DNA from: an uncultured Draconibacterium sp.
Lineage (GTDB): Bacteria > Bacteroidota > Bacteroidia > Bacteroidales > Prolixibacteraceae
DNA: 64,000 nt
Direction: 5' to 3'
Assembly: GCF_963675065.1 (NCBI RefSeq)
Contig: NZ_OY775906.1
Location: 2,830,001 to 2,894,000 of the forward strand
Shown piece after piece: positions 26,064 to 34,790 of this stretch (the stretch's first letter is position 1; the number at the start of each line of letters is the position of its first letter). The position numbers and the translations under genes were made by a program. The notes under the pieces are model-generated. The model was not told the DNA's origin, did no database searches, and saw nothing but the letters and a program-made list of their open reading frames with translations.

Positions 26064-27841
26064 GTTTGTTGCTCTTCCTCCTCAAACTGATGTAAAAGCC
26101 GTGCATATTTTCCGCCGAATTTCAGAAGCTGTTCGTGATTACCACGCTCGATAATCTGCCCGTCTTCCAGCACTAAAATCATATTTGAATTTTTAATAGT
26201 GCTTAACCTATGCGCCACTGCAATTACCGTTTTTTTAGAAAAAATATTGGCAATAGCTTTTTGGATGTATTGCTCGGTAATTGAATCAACAGCACTGGTT
26301 GCTTCGTCAAGGATTATCAACTCGCTGTTTCCGGCAATAGCTCGTGCAAAAGAAATCAATTGTGCCTGTCCTTTCGAGAGATTATCGCCATTATCCTGGA
26401 TTACAAACTGATATTTATCGGGTAACTGATCGATAAAATAATTGGCATAAACAAAGGAGGCCGACTGTTCTACATCGCTCTGCGAAATCGATTTTCTTCC
26501 CAGCGAAATATTGAATTCAACCGTATCGTTAAACATGTAAATATCCTGTTGCATAATGGAAATCGTTTCGCGAACCTGTCCGATAGGTATATCCGACAAT
26601 TCGATTCCATTGATTTTAATCGATCCGCGATAACCTGTATATGTTTTCGCCAATAACCGGATAATCGTAGATTTCCCCGATCCGGTTGTGCCAACCAAAG
26701 CCAGCCGATCGCCTTTTTGCAATTTAAACGATATATCTTTCAGCACATCCGGCGTATCTTCCGAATACCGGAAACTTACATTTTTAAACTCAATTTCCTG
26801 CAAAGCAATCGCTTCGGGAACTGTTTCAGCAGATTCTGCCGCAGGATCTTCTACCTGCTGCTCAAACAGTTCACTAATATGTTCAAGTGCCGACATTGCC
26901 CGCTGAATAGTTGAAATTTGCTGGGCAAACTGTTTTACAGGAATAAAAAGGCGCTCCAGAGTAGTTACAAATACAATCAGAATTCCGAGTGTATAACCGT
27001 AATCCCAAATTTGAATAGCACCGTACCAAATCACCAATGCCGTAGCAACAGAGGTAATTCCTTCCACAATCGAATACAGAAAAGAATCGTAAACATTCGA
27101 TTTATTTTGTGCGTCGCAAAATTCTTTATTCAGATTGTCGTATTTATTCAGCACCTTATCTTCAGCAGCAAAAAGCTGAACCGTTTTCATTCCGGTTAAT
27201 GCTTCCTGCAAATAAGCAGCCGATTTTGCCAAACTGGTACGTGAAGTATTGTATGCTTTCCTAATCTTTTTCCGCAGAAAGTTTATCACCAGAATAATTA
27301 CCGGAACCACCAGTAACAACACCAGTGTAAGGCGCCAGTTGATGTAAAACAAATACCCCACTAAGGCCAGCGTTTTTATACTGTCGGCCAGTAAACCAAG
27401 TACTCCGGCAGCAAACGAATCCGAAACCGATTCCATATCGCTGGTAAGGCGCGACAAGGTTACACCAATTGGTTTTTTATCAAAATAACTCAACGGAAAA
27501 CGCAAGGATTTTCCGAATAAACGTCTCCGGAGATCAACAACTGCCAATCCTCCAGCTTTTGAAAAAGAGTAACTGTAAACACCGTCGAACAGTATATTTA
27601 GAATCAAGGCTACGGCCAAAAAAATGGTTTGCCTGATCAAGCCATCCACATTGCCCGGCACGATGTAATTGTCAATTATATCTTCAATCAGCCAAAGAAA
27701 TAAAATACCCGCCCCGGTGGTAACAGGAATGGAAGCAAGACTCAGGAAAAACCACTTTTTATGCGGTTTAAAATAGCCGGCAAACTTTCGGAACAACTTC
27801 CAGTCTACATTTTTGATAATATTGTTTTTGCCTGTGCTCAT
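26060..27841 (-). CDS. ABC exporter, fused permease/ATPase, catalytic-site-complete half
   Basis: 593 residues: six-helix exporter domain (about 30-320) and an ATPase domain with Walker A GTTGSGKST (about 385), Walker B LIILDEATSAVD (catalytic Glu, about 510) and switch His in VAHRLSTI. Its signature is NLSKGQAQL, with Lys for the first Gly of LSGGQ. It pairs with the gene at 27841, sharing one base (TAATG), so the product is a heterodimer. It is the last gene of the thiol-synthesis operon. Confidence 0.93.
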   Translation of the reverse strand: MSTGKNNIIKNVDWKLFRKFAGYFKPHKKWFFLSLASIPVTTGAGILFLWLIEDIIDNYIVPGNVDGLIRQTIFLAVALILNILFDGVYSYSFSKAGGLAVVDLRRRLFGKSLRFPLSYFDKKPIGVTLSRLTSDMESVSDSFAAGVLGLLADSIKTLALVGYLFYINWRLTLVLLLVVPVIILVINFLRKKIRKAYNTSRTSLAKSAAYLQEALTGMKTVQLFAAEDKVLNKYDNLNKEFCDAQNKSNVYDSFLYSIVEGITSVATALVIWYGAIQIWDYGYTLGILIVFVTTLERLFIPVKQFAQQISTIQRAMSALEHISELFEQQVEDPAAESAETVPEAIALQEIEFKNVSFRYSEDTPDVLKDISFKLQKGDRLALVGTTGSGKSTIIRLLAKTYTGYRGSIKINGIELSDIPIGQVRETISIMQQDIYMFNDTVEFNISLGRKSISQSDVEQSASFVYANYFIDQLPDKYQFVIQDNGDNLSKGQAQLISFARAIAGNSELIILDEATSAVDSITEQYIQKAIANIFSKKTVIAVAHRLSTIKNSNMILVLEDGQIIERGNHEQLLKFGGKYARLLHQFEEEEQQT

Positions 27842-29607
27842 TACACCTTCTCCTTTTTTGTTTCACCTTCCTGCTGCAATTTCGAGATGTCGCGGTAAAA
27901 GTCAGATTGTTTCAACAATTCCTGATGATTTCCAATAGCCGCCATTTTCCCATCTTCCAGTACAATGGTAAAATCGGTTTTCTCCAGCACACTAACGCGG
28001 TTAGAAATAACTACCAGACTTTTTACCGCATGGTTTTCCACAATTTGTTTGATCAGAAAGCGCTCGGTATCTGTGTCGACAGCCGAAAACACATCATCGA
28101 GAATCAACAATTGACCTTGCGTGTAAAGTGCCCGTGCCAGGCTAATGCGTTGTTTTTGTCCTCCCGAAAGCATAATTCCTTTTTCGCCCACCATTGTTTT
28201 TCCTTTCTTCGGAAAACGCAACAGTTCGTCGGCAAAAGCACTTTTGTAAATTACATCATCAAAACGTTTCTCGTCAATCGTTTTGTCAGAGGTTAAACCG
28301 ATGTTGTTTTCAATCGAATCGGAAAACAGAAAAACTTCCTGACTAACTGTATTTACAACAGAACGAATGTCTTCACTTCTTATCGAATCGGCATCAACAT
28401 CTCCATAAAAGATCTGACCTTCTCCAGGGCGTAAATAGCCATTTAAACACTGAATTAATGTGGTTTTACCCGATCCTACTTTTCCGGTTATGCCAACAAT
28501 CTGGCCGGGCTTAATCGAAAATGAAATATCTTTCAATACCGGTTTATCACCGTTGTGGTAAGTATAATTCAGGTTTCTTACGTGAATTCCATCTTTAAAA
28601 AGTTCTTGCTTTTTCGTTTCGGGCAGCGTCTTCCGTTCATCATCTATTCCTTCTCTGTCCATAATGGTTTGAATACTGCTGATTCCCACAAATCCTTGCT
28701 GAAAAACGGTGAGTACCCATCCCAATCCCATAATCGGATGGGCCAGCAGCGCGGCATACGCAATGTATTCTGTCAACTGCCCAATGGTAAATTTGCCGTT
28801 GATAACATACATACCACCAACAAAAAAGATGATGATCTTTAAAATCTGTCCGAGGTTGCCAAGCAAGGGAATTACAAAGGAGCGAATCCACGAGATTTTT
28901 AGCGTGGCATCGTAATAATCAATATTGTCCTTTTGAACCACATTTTCGGCATGCTCGTAAATATTGTAGCTTTTTATTACGCTGTTTCCCGAAAGAAACG
29001 AAATGATTTTCCCTGAAAGTTTTTGCAAGGTATCCATTCTTGCGTGTGTGTTTTTAACCATCACTTTCATTCCATAACGAACAATTATAAAAACAACCAC
29101 CATCGGAATTACACAATACAAGGTCAGCATGGGTGATAATTTCCACATCATGTATGGCGTAAGCGACAAGGATAACAGGATGTTGCCGATTTGTAAAATT
29201 CCAAATCCGGTAATCATTCGCACCCCATTAATATCATTATTCACTCGCGAAATAATATTCCCGGTTGAGTTTTTATCGTAATAATCTTTCCCGAACGAGG
29301 CCAGTTTTTGAAACATTTCGCCTTTTAATTGTCGTTCAATTAGGCGGGCCGGGAAAAATATCAAAATCCGTGATAATGTTCTCACCAAAATCAACCCTGC
29401 GGCCAAACCTACAATAATCAATACATTTTTATGAAACTCAGCTTCATTTCCGGCACGACCAGCGGCTATCAGGTCGATGGTTTTCTGAATAAAACCGGGA
29501 ATCGTAATCGAAGTCCAGACAGTAAGTATCAGAAAGATAATTCCTCCTGTGTACCACCACCGGTATTGATGCGTATATTTTAATAAGAATTTAAGTTTCG
29601 ATAACAT
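27841..29607 (-). CDS. ABC exporter, fused permease/ATPase, degenerate-site half
   Basis: 588 residues: exporter membrane domain then ATPase with Walker A GKVGSGKTT (about 376) and canonical signature LSGGQKQR (about 481). Walker B is LLILDDVFSAVD, with Asp for the catalytic Glu, and the switch His is replaced by Asn in VVISNRVSVL. Both changes disable hydrolysis at this site, as in heterodimeric exporters such as TM287/288. The degenerate site pairs this Walker B with the altered LSKGQ of the partner. It lies 18 bp after the glutamate-cysteine ligase gene. Confidence 0.93.
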   Translation of the reverse strand: MLSKLKFLLKYTHQYRWWYTGGIIFLILTVWTSITIPGFIQKTIDLIAAGRAGNEAEFHKNVLIIVGLAAGLILVRTLSRILIFFPARLIERQLKGEMFQKLASFGKDYYDKNSTGNIISRVNNDINGVRMITGFGILQIGNILLSLSLTPYMMWKLSPMLTLYCVIPMVVVFIIVRYGMKVMVKNTHARMDTLQKLSGKIISFLSGNSVIKSYNIYEHAENVVQKDNIDYYDATLKISWIRSFVIPLLGNLGQILKIIIFFVGGMYVINGKFTIGQLTEYIAYAALLAHPIMGLGWVLTVFQQGFVGISSIQTIMDREGIDDERKTLPETKKQELFKDGIHVRNLNYTYHNGDKPVLKDISFSIKPGQIVGITGKVGSGKTTLIQCLNGYLRPGEGQIFYGDVDADSIRSEDIRSVVNTVSQEVFLFSDSIENNIGLTSDKTIDEKRFDDVIYKSAFADELLRFPKKGKTMVGEKGIMLSGGQKQRISLARALYTQGQLLILDDVFSAVDTDTERFLIKQIVENHAVKSLVVISNRVSVLEKTDFTIVLEDGKMAAIGNHQELLKQSDFYRDISKLQQEGETKKEKV

Positions 29608-29625
29608 GATTCCTGTTTTTGCCGT

Positions 29626-30993
29626 TTAGGCGTCAATATATTTTTGCATTTGCTCGTTTTGCCAGTTGTACACCAATTCCGGTAAAGTCTCGTTGCCCTC
29701 GTGGTAGCGTTTCAAAAGTTTTTCTGCCACAGTAATTCCGCTTTCGGTAATTTCGCGAACCGGAGCCAAAAACCGGCTTTCATCTTCCGAGCATCTAACC
29801 TTCGCACGACGCGTAAGCCCTTTGGTGGCAATGCGGCAAATTTGTTTTGCAATTGTTCCGGCGTGCAGATTGTTACTTTCGGCATTCAGCGCTTTTACCG
29901 GTACCTGGGCACGAAGCTCCTGCATGGTGTCAACGTCCCATTTCGAAATAAGTTCATCGGCTTCTGCCAGACTTTCACCATCGTACAACAAGCCAACCCA
30001 CAAAGCCGAAACCGCTGCAATGTGCGATACACAACTCGCATCGGCACCCCGCATTTCAATAAACTGTTTGAGTCGTACATCCGGGAAAATAGTGGAAACA
30101 TGATTTTCCCAGTCTTCCTGAGTTGGCCTTAGCGAATGCTTGCCCTCAAAAAATCCACGAAAGGTAAGTCCGTTTGCCGCAATATATTCCCCGTCGCGTA
30201 AAATGTAATACATCGGCACATCCAGCAAATAGTCAACCCAACGCTCAAACCCGAAGCCCTCATCAAAAACAAATGGTAAAAAACCACAGCGATCCGGATC
30301 GGTATGGTTCCAGATATGCGAACGGTACGATAAATAGCCGTTGGCTTTGCCCGCTGAGAATGGCGAGTTGGCAAAAATGGCAGTAACAACCGCTTGTAAT
30401 GCCTGCGACACGCGCATCTTTTTCACCATATCGCTTTCGTTGCCAAAATCCAGGTTTACCTGCGTTGATGCGGTGTTTGTCATCATATGCAATCCAAGCT
30501 CACCTCTTGTAGGCATGTAATTGCGCATCCACCGGTAACGTTCTTTAGGCACCCAAGGCACATCGGTAACGTCCGTCAAAGGATCAACTCCCATCGGCAG
30601 ACTGAAAAAATCATATTGCTGACTGATGGTATTCAGCTCCTGAAAATGCTTTTTGGTTTCGCGGTACGTTTCGTGAATCGTGCTAAAGTTATCGCCAGAA
30701 AGCTCAAATTGTCCGCCGGGTTCCAGCGTGATGGAAGCACCGTTTTTCCGAAGACCGATTGCGATATCGTTCTCAAGAATTGGCGCCCAGCCATCCTGTT
30801 GCATCTTGTTCAGGATTTTCAAAATTCCACCATCCTGTTCAAAACGAAGGCGCCCGAAATCTCTTCTTCGAAATAAAAACTTTTCGTTTTCAGTACCAAT
30901 CCCCCATTTCTCGGGAGGTTTGCTCCCCAACTCGAAATAATCGATCAGTTGCGATTTATGGTTTATTTCTATCTTCTTTTCTTTTTCTGTCAT
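29626..30993 (-). CDS. gshA: Glutamate-cysteine ligase, plant/EgtA-like GCS2 type
   Basis: 455 residues from the ATG at 30993 (a GTG six bases upstream is possible). The sequence matches the GCS2 plant and alphaproteobacterial type: WGIGTENEKFLF, SITLEPGGQFELSG, MTNTASTQVNLDF, and FFEGKHSLRPTQEDWENHVSTIFPDVRLKQFIEMRGADA. It should ligate glutamate and cysteine to gamma-glutamylcysteine with ATP, in the cytosol. It follows the ATP-grasp gene by about 31 bp and precedes the ABC pair by 18 bp, so thiol synthesis and an exporter are cotranscribed. Confidence 0.93.
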   Translation of the reverse strand: MTEKEKKIEINHKSQLIDYFELGSKPPEKWGIGTENEKFLFRRRDFGRLRFEQDGGILKILNKMQQDGWAPILENDIAIGLRKNGASITLEPGGQFELSGDNFSTIHETYRETKKHFQELNTISQQYDFFSLPMGVDPLTDVTDVPWVPKERYRWMRNYMPTRGELGLHMMTNTASTQVNLDFGNESDMVKKMRVSQALQAVVTAIFANSPFSAGKANGYLSYRSHIWNHTDPDRCGFLPFVFDEGFGFERWVDYLLDVPMYYILRDGEYIAANGLTFRGFFEGKHSLRPTQEDWENHVSTIFPDVRLKQFIEMRGADASCVSHIAAVSALWVGLLYDGESLAEADELISKWDVDTMQELRAQVPVKALNAESNNLHAGTIAKQICRIATKGLTRRAKVRCSEDESRFLAPVREITESGITVAEKLLKRYHEGNETLPELVYNWQNEQMQKYIDA

Positions 30994-31024
30994 CTTCACT
31001 TTCTTGTTTGTTTGCCTGCGTCAG

Positions 31025-32026
31025 TTACTTCGAATTCAGAATGCTGTCGAGAACATATTTTTCCACATGGCGGTTTTTCCCGATGTACGGATAGTCATGC
31101 ATCGACAACATGGCCGGAGCATTCAGTTCAACCACAATGTAATTATCATGCGTTGCAGGCTGTTCCATATCCTTAATTATAATGTCGATTCCGGCAATTT
31201 TCAGGCCTGCCGACTTTGCGGCTTCAACAGCTACATTTTTGTAAAAATCCGGAATATCATCGGTTACATCGATGCTGTCGCCACCGGTACTCAGGTTTGA
31301 ATTTTTCCGTAAATACACCTTCTCCCCATTTTTCAAAATCGTTTCAGTTGTCATCGAAAGCGCATTCAAATGTCGGATCACTTCCTCATCAATATTTATT
31401 TTTAGTAAAGGGTGCGTGTAATCCGTTCCGCGTCCTTTATTCTTCTCGTTAACCAATTGTTGAATTGATGATTTTCCATCGCCGCTAACATTCGCAGGTT
31501 CGCGCCATGCTATGGCCCGCACTACATAATCGATCACCAGAAAACGATATTCCTGGCCCGGGCAAAATTCTTCAACAATAACTTTTTTGGAAAACTTAAA
31601 AGCATTGTTGATGGCGGCAATTTGCTCTTCGCGGGATTTAATATTTGTACTTACTGCAATTCCATGATCGGTGTCAGCAGGTTTTACCACTGCCGGTAAC
31701 GGAATTACATTCAGCACATCAGGTTGATAACCGGGCTTTAGTAAAATACCTTTTGCCTGATGAATACCTTTTCTCTGAAGAAACTGCCGTGTCATCCATT
31801 TATCGTTTGATATCCAAAAGGCAATCAAACTGTTGGCATCCGAAATGGTTCCTTCGTGAATAATGTATTCTTTATTGTTGTACTGAACTGAAATCAGGTT
31901 ATTATCGGCATCAATAATCTCAAAATCCAATTTACGTCGAAGAATTTCAGCAATAATAATCTGGGTTGTTGCTTCAAAATGCTCGTAACCAGATAGCGGT
32001 TTAAAATTATAGTTGCTTTTTTCCAT
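31025..32026 (-). CDS. ATP-grasp ligase resembling the C-terminal glutathione-synthetase domain of GshF
   Basis: 333 residues. The ATP-grasp motifs are PLPAVVKPADTDHGIAVSTNI, IVEEFCPGQEYRFLVID and the metal-binding VELNAPAMLSMHDYP. The segment YLRKNSNLSTGGDSIDVTD is the hallmark shared with the C-terminal half of bifunctional GshF. In GshF this half joins gamma-glutamylcysteine to glycine. Here it is a stand-alone protein before the ligase gene, so a two-protein equivalent of GshF is likely. A different final amine acceptor (not Gly) cannot be excluded. Confidence 0.85.
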   Translation of the reverse strand: MEKSNYNFKPLSGYEHFEATTQIIIAEILRRKLDFEIIDADNNLISVQYNNKEYIIHEGTISDANSLIAFWISNDKWMTRQFLQRKGIHQAKGILLKPGYQPDVLNVIPLPAVVKPADTDHGIAVSTNIKSREEQIAAINNAFKFSKKVIVEEFCPGQEYRFLVIDYVVRAIAWREPANVSGDGKSSIQQLVNEKNKGRGTDYTHPLLKINIDEEVIRHLNALSMTTETILKNGEKVYLRKNSNLSTGGDSIDVTDDIPDFYKNVAVEAAKSAGLKIAGIDIIIKDMEQPATHDNYIVVELNAPAMLSMHDYPYIGKNRHVEKYVLDSILNSK

Positions 32027-32185
32027 CTAAACAATTGGCTTTGCGGGTATATTAAAACATACCCAAGTGTAATAACTTTTGAAATTAACACTTTGTGTTT
32101 AGAATAGTTTTCGAAAGCACGAATTATTGCCTGTAATTTAAAGTTGAGGTGAAATGCGGCAACTTTTACTACCAAAAGTTACTTG

Positions 32186-33040
32186 TTAATTAGTTGAGAT
32201 TACTATGCCATTTGCAATTGTTCTGGCGCCTTGATGATCAAAAACTTTATTGTCGGAAGGATAATTGATAATGCTCTTTTTTCGCAGCCACAATGTTGTT
32301 GAGCCACCTCCATCAAGATTCATGGCAGCCTTACAATTCAGTGCTTTCATTAGCATTCCCAGTTCTTTTATCGTTAGCCCATTCGCATTGTTTTCGTGTC
32401 TACCATCAGCGGTTAGTAAAATTAATTCGTAATCGTAGGTAATTCCAATTGCCGAGCGTGGATGCTGGGTTAAAGTAAAAGAGGAAGAATCAGGCTCAAC
32501 CTGTTTTCCGTTGTCGATCAAAAGTGGTCCGGAAACCATTATTTCATCATAGTTTGTCTGCCAGTTTTTCCATTCATTTTTTGGGAAGGCTTCAATTCGA
32601 ACAGAATCTCCAACAGTAAATGCGGCTTCGCGAATGATTGCGGTTGCATCCGAATTGGGTGGAGTAACTATTTTGTCATTTGCTTTTAGAAAAACTACCG
32701 ATCCACCTTTTTTCATATCAAAGAAAGTTCCGTTTATGGCAACCAGTGCATCTTGTTTTTCTGCCATTTCACTTAACAGCATACGCGATGAATCGGAATA
32801 AACTACCGACACATCGTAGTTACGCTTTTTTAAATCTACTTTAACGATATTAATACTTTGAGGTTTGTCAAATAATTCGTTATTTTTAAGCGTATACCAA
32901 TTTACTGACCGGGCTACTTTTTCCTTTACCCAATCGTTGCCGGATAATTCACTTACACTTAATCCGTGTTGAGTTTCTTGTGAATAAACAGCACCAGCAA
33001 CAAAAATAAATACCAACCCAAACAACATTTTTCTTACCAT
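32186..33040 (-). CDS. Secreted phosphodiester glycosidase (NAGPA/DUF2233) family protein
   Basis: 284 residues from the ATG at 33040 (a TTG at 33046 is the alternative). Signal peptide MVRKMLFGLVFIFVAGAVYSQ. The NAGPA domain follows: DALVAINGTFFDMKKGGS, HPRSAIGITYDYELILLTADGRHENNANGLTIKEL, then CKAAMNLDGGGSTTLWLR and QGARTIANGIVI. Family members cleave sugar phosphodiester bonds or act in exopolysaccharide processing. It should be periplasmic. It stands alone, 159 bp upstream of the thiol operon on the same strand. Confidence 0.88.
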   Translation of the reverse strand: MVRKMLFGLVFIFVAGAVYSQETQHGLSVSELSGNDWVKEKVARSVNWYTLKNNELFDKPQSINIVKVDLKKRNYDVSVVYSDSSRMLLSEMAEKQDALVAINGTFFDMKKGGSVVFLKANDKIVTPPNSDATAIIREAAFTVGDSVRIEAFPKNEWKNWQTNYDEIMVSGPLLIDNGKQVEPDSSSFTLTQHPRSAIGITYDYELILLTADGRHENNANGLTIKELGMLMKALNCKAAMNLDGGGSTTLWLRKKSIINYPSDNKVFDHQGARTIANGIVISTN

Positions 33041-33388
33041 AACCAAAGATTTTAACAGCCGTACAAATTATACTTTATTATTTATAATCTTATTAAAAAT
33101 ATGTTAGAATAATGACAAGTGGAAGATCAAAAAATTGAATAAAAAAAGAGCCTGAAAAAAACCACTTCTAATTTATATGTTTTGCATTTTAAATCTATGG
33201 AACAACCGGACCGCAAAATCACTTAAGCACATGGCTATCTTTAACATACAAGAGCAAAACGCCATTTTTCACAAAAGCAAAAAGGCCGTCAATCCTGACG
33301 ACCTTTAACTACTCCCCTTTCAAACTTAAACCAATTAATCGTATAAATATTTTTTCGTTTAAGCGAGTTGCCGAATAACGATTTCGAA
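33041..33388. other. Intergenic region with terminator
   Basis: 348 bp upstream of the glycosidase gene and downstream of the small membrane protein gene. It holds the terminator at 33281-33306; otherwise no gene is seen. Confidence 0.5.
33281..33306 (-). terminator. Intrinsic terminator
   Basis: AAAGGCCGTCA and TGACGACCTTT pair over 11 bp with one mismatch, loop ATCC. The minus-strand transcript from 33389 would end here with a TTTTTGC tail. Confidence 0.72.
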
Positions 33389-33757
33389 TTAAAGTAAAAT
33401 AAGCAAAATGATAATTACCAACAATGCTCCTCCCGAAATGTATACTCCCGAGGCTCTTACAGCCTCTCCTGCTGCTTCCGAAACTGCCGGATTATCGCTT
33501 TTACTGTATGCTTTAAAATCTTTTTTAATTCCCCGCAACTCCTTTTTTATTTCTTTTCGCTCATCTTTCGAGAGCTCTTTTAAATCCATTTCGTTAATCT
33601 CTGCCACACGATTAACCATTTTATTCAACTCAGCTTTTACTTCTTTGAGAGTCTCGGTTTCTTTGGCCTTGCTAATTTCTTCGTTTGCTTTTAACTCAAC
33701 TGGAACAATAGTGGTTAAAAAAGCGATTGCGATAAAACTCAAAATCAATTTTTTCAT
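33389..33757 (-). CDS. Small exported protein with C-terminal membrane helix, hypothetical
   Basis: 122 residues. The signal peptide MKKLILSFIAIAFLTTIVPVELKANE precedes a charged helical region (KAKETETLKEVKAELNKMVNRVAEI ... KDERKEIKKELRGIKKDFK) and a C-terminal helix, GGALLVIIILLILL. The plan resembles a group of Bacteroidota envelope-stress proteins I recognise only as conserved hypothetical. No enzymatic motif is present. It is transcribed leftwards and ends at the terminator at 33281. Confidence 0.68.
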   Translation of the reverse strand: MKKLILSFIAIAFLTTIVPVELKANEEISKAKETETLKEVKAELNKMVNRVAEINEMDLKELSKDERKEIKKELRGIKKDFKAYSKSDNPAVSEAAGEAVRASGVYISGGALLVIIILLILL

Positions 33758-34260
33758 TGCTTATATTTTTAATTAGTATTTAATAAAAGTCAAAATGATC
33801 TGAAACAATATCGATTGATAGACAAAAACCGGACAAAAAACTAATTCTAATCAACATGCAAACATAAGAACGTCACTAACTGACACTTAGCACACAATCA
33901 ATTTCGTTAAAAAAATTAGACGGAATTTAAACTGTAGAAAAACTACACACAAATTACACAACCTGTAGACTCCTAAAGTTGAGAATTAATCGATTCGCGT
34001 TATAAGATTACTCTACTTCTCATTAAGTAAAAAGCGTTCTCCAACTGCACCTCCATTTCACAAAAAACGTCGATCCGTCATGTTGAATGAAAGAATATCT
34101 TCATCAATAAACTTGCCGTGAAAGAAGCGATCGACCTGATTGGAGAGGTACAAAAATTTCCCAAAATTCTTAAAGATCAGACACCTATCCAGATTCTTAT
34201 TGCTAATTAAAATATTGATATATTAGTTTTATAAATAAATACTCCTTTCTTTTATGAAGC
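33758..34260. other. Intergenic region before cheD, with a gene-fragment-like stretch
   Basis: 503 bp. Positions 34091-34210 read as 39 open codons of normal protein composition without an initiating ATG. The rest is AT-rich with no recognised element. Confidence 0.4.
34091..34210 (+). pseudogene. Possible fragment of a decayed gene
   Basis: Thirty-nine sense codons after an in-frame TGA, reading KNIFINKLAVKEAIDLIGEV and then QKFPKILKDQTPIQILIAN and stop. Composition is protein-like, unlike the surrounding AT-rich spacer. No start codon or recognisable family. It may be the surviving C-terminus of a lost gene or chance. Confidence 0.25.
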
Positions 34261-34773
34261 ATGGATGATAATCAAAACAAAACAATCAAATATGTTAATA
34301 CTGGAGATGTGGCTATCGAAGGCGCCGATACATTATTAAACTCCGGAGCAATTGGTTCTTGTGTTGTTATTGTTGCCTATGATTCAAAAAGCCAAATTGG
34401 CGCAATGGCGCATATAATGCTTCCCGGAAACGCTCCGGAAAATTATAACTTTCGATCTACTAAATTTGCATCAAATGCGGTTACAGAAATGATGACCCAG
34501 TTATACAATAAAGGAGCAACAAATCAAAATATAAAAGCATGTCTGCTAGGTGGCTCAAACATTCTAAAAAGAGATAATGACACTATAGGAAACGACAACA
34601 TCAAATCTGTTGAAGAAATACTGAAAGACCTGAATATAAAAGTATGTACTAAATCTTTGGGCGGAACCGAAAGAAGAACGGCCCTTTTTAACATCGCAGA
34701 AGGCTGCGTTTATTACACTAAAGGTGATTCAAAACGGAAACTACTCTGGAATTTTAAAAATTCCGGTTATTAA
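34261..34773 (+). CDS. cheD: CheD-family protein glutamine deamidase (orphan)
   Basis: 170 residues, the standard CheD length. The catalytic Cys is Cys34 in GAIGSCVVIV and the catalytic His is His51 in AMAHIMLP. Their 17-residue spacing equals that of Thermotoga CheD (Cys27/His44). The Thr at the matching third position appears to be Ser28. KACLLGGSNIL and SLGGTERRTALFNIAEG are also family features. CheD converts glutamine to glutamate, or removes methyl esters, on chemoreceptor helices. No receptor, CheA, CheW, CheR, CheB or CheC gene is in the window. The next gene, 17 bp away, is a PAS histidine kinase with Gln-Gln heptads. Confidence 0.92.
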   Translation: MDDNQNKTIKYVNTGDVAIEGADTLLNSGAIGSCVVIVAYDSKSQIGAMAHIMLPGNAPENYNFRSTKFASNAVTEMMTQLYNKGATNQNIKACLLGGSNILKRDNDTIGNDNIKSVEEILKDLNIKVCTKSLGGTERRTALFNIAEGCVYYTKGDSKRKLLWNFKNSGY

Positions 34774-34790
34774 TAGCTATCTTACTCTCC

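Noticed and set aside
31025..32026. Cyanophycin synthetase
   Set aside because: The ATP-grasp domain resembles that family too, but the length and the neighbouring glutamate-cysteine ligase match a split GshF-type thiol synthesis pair.
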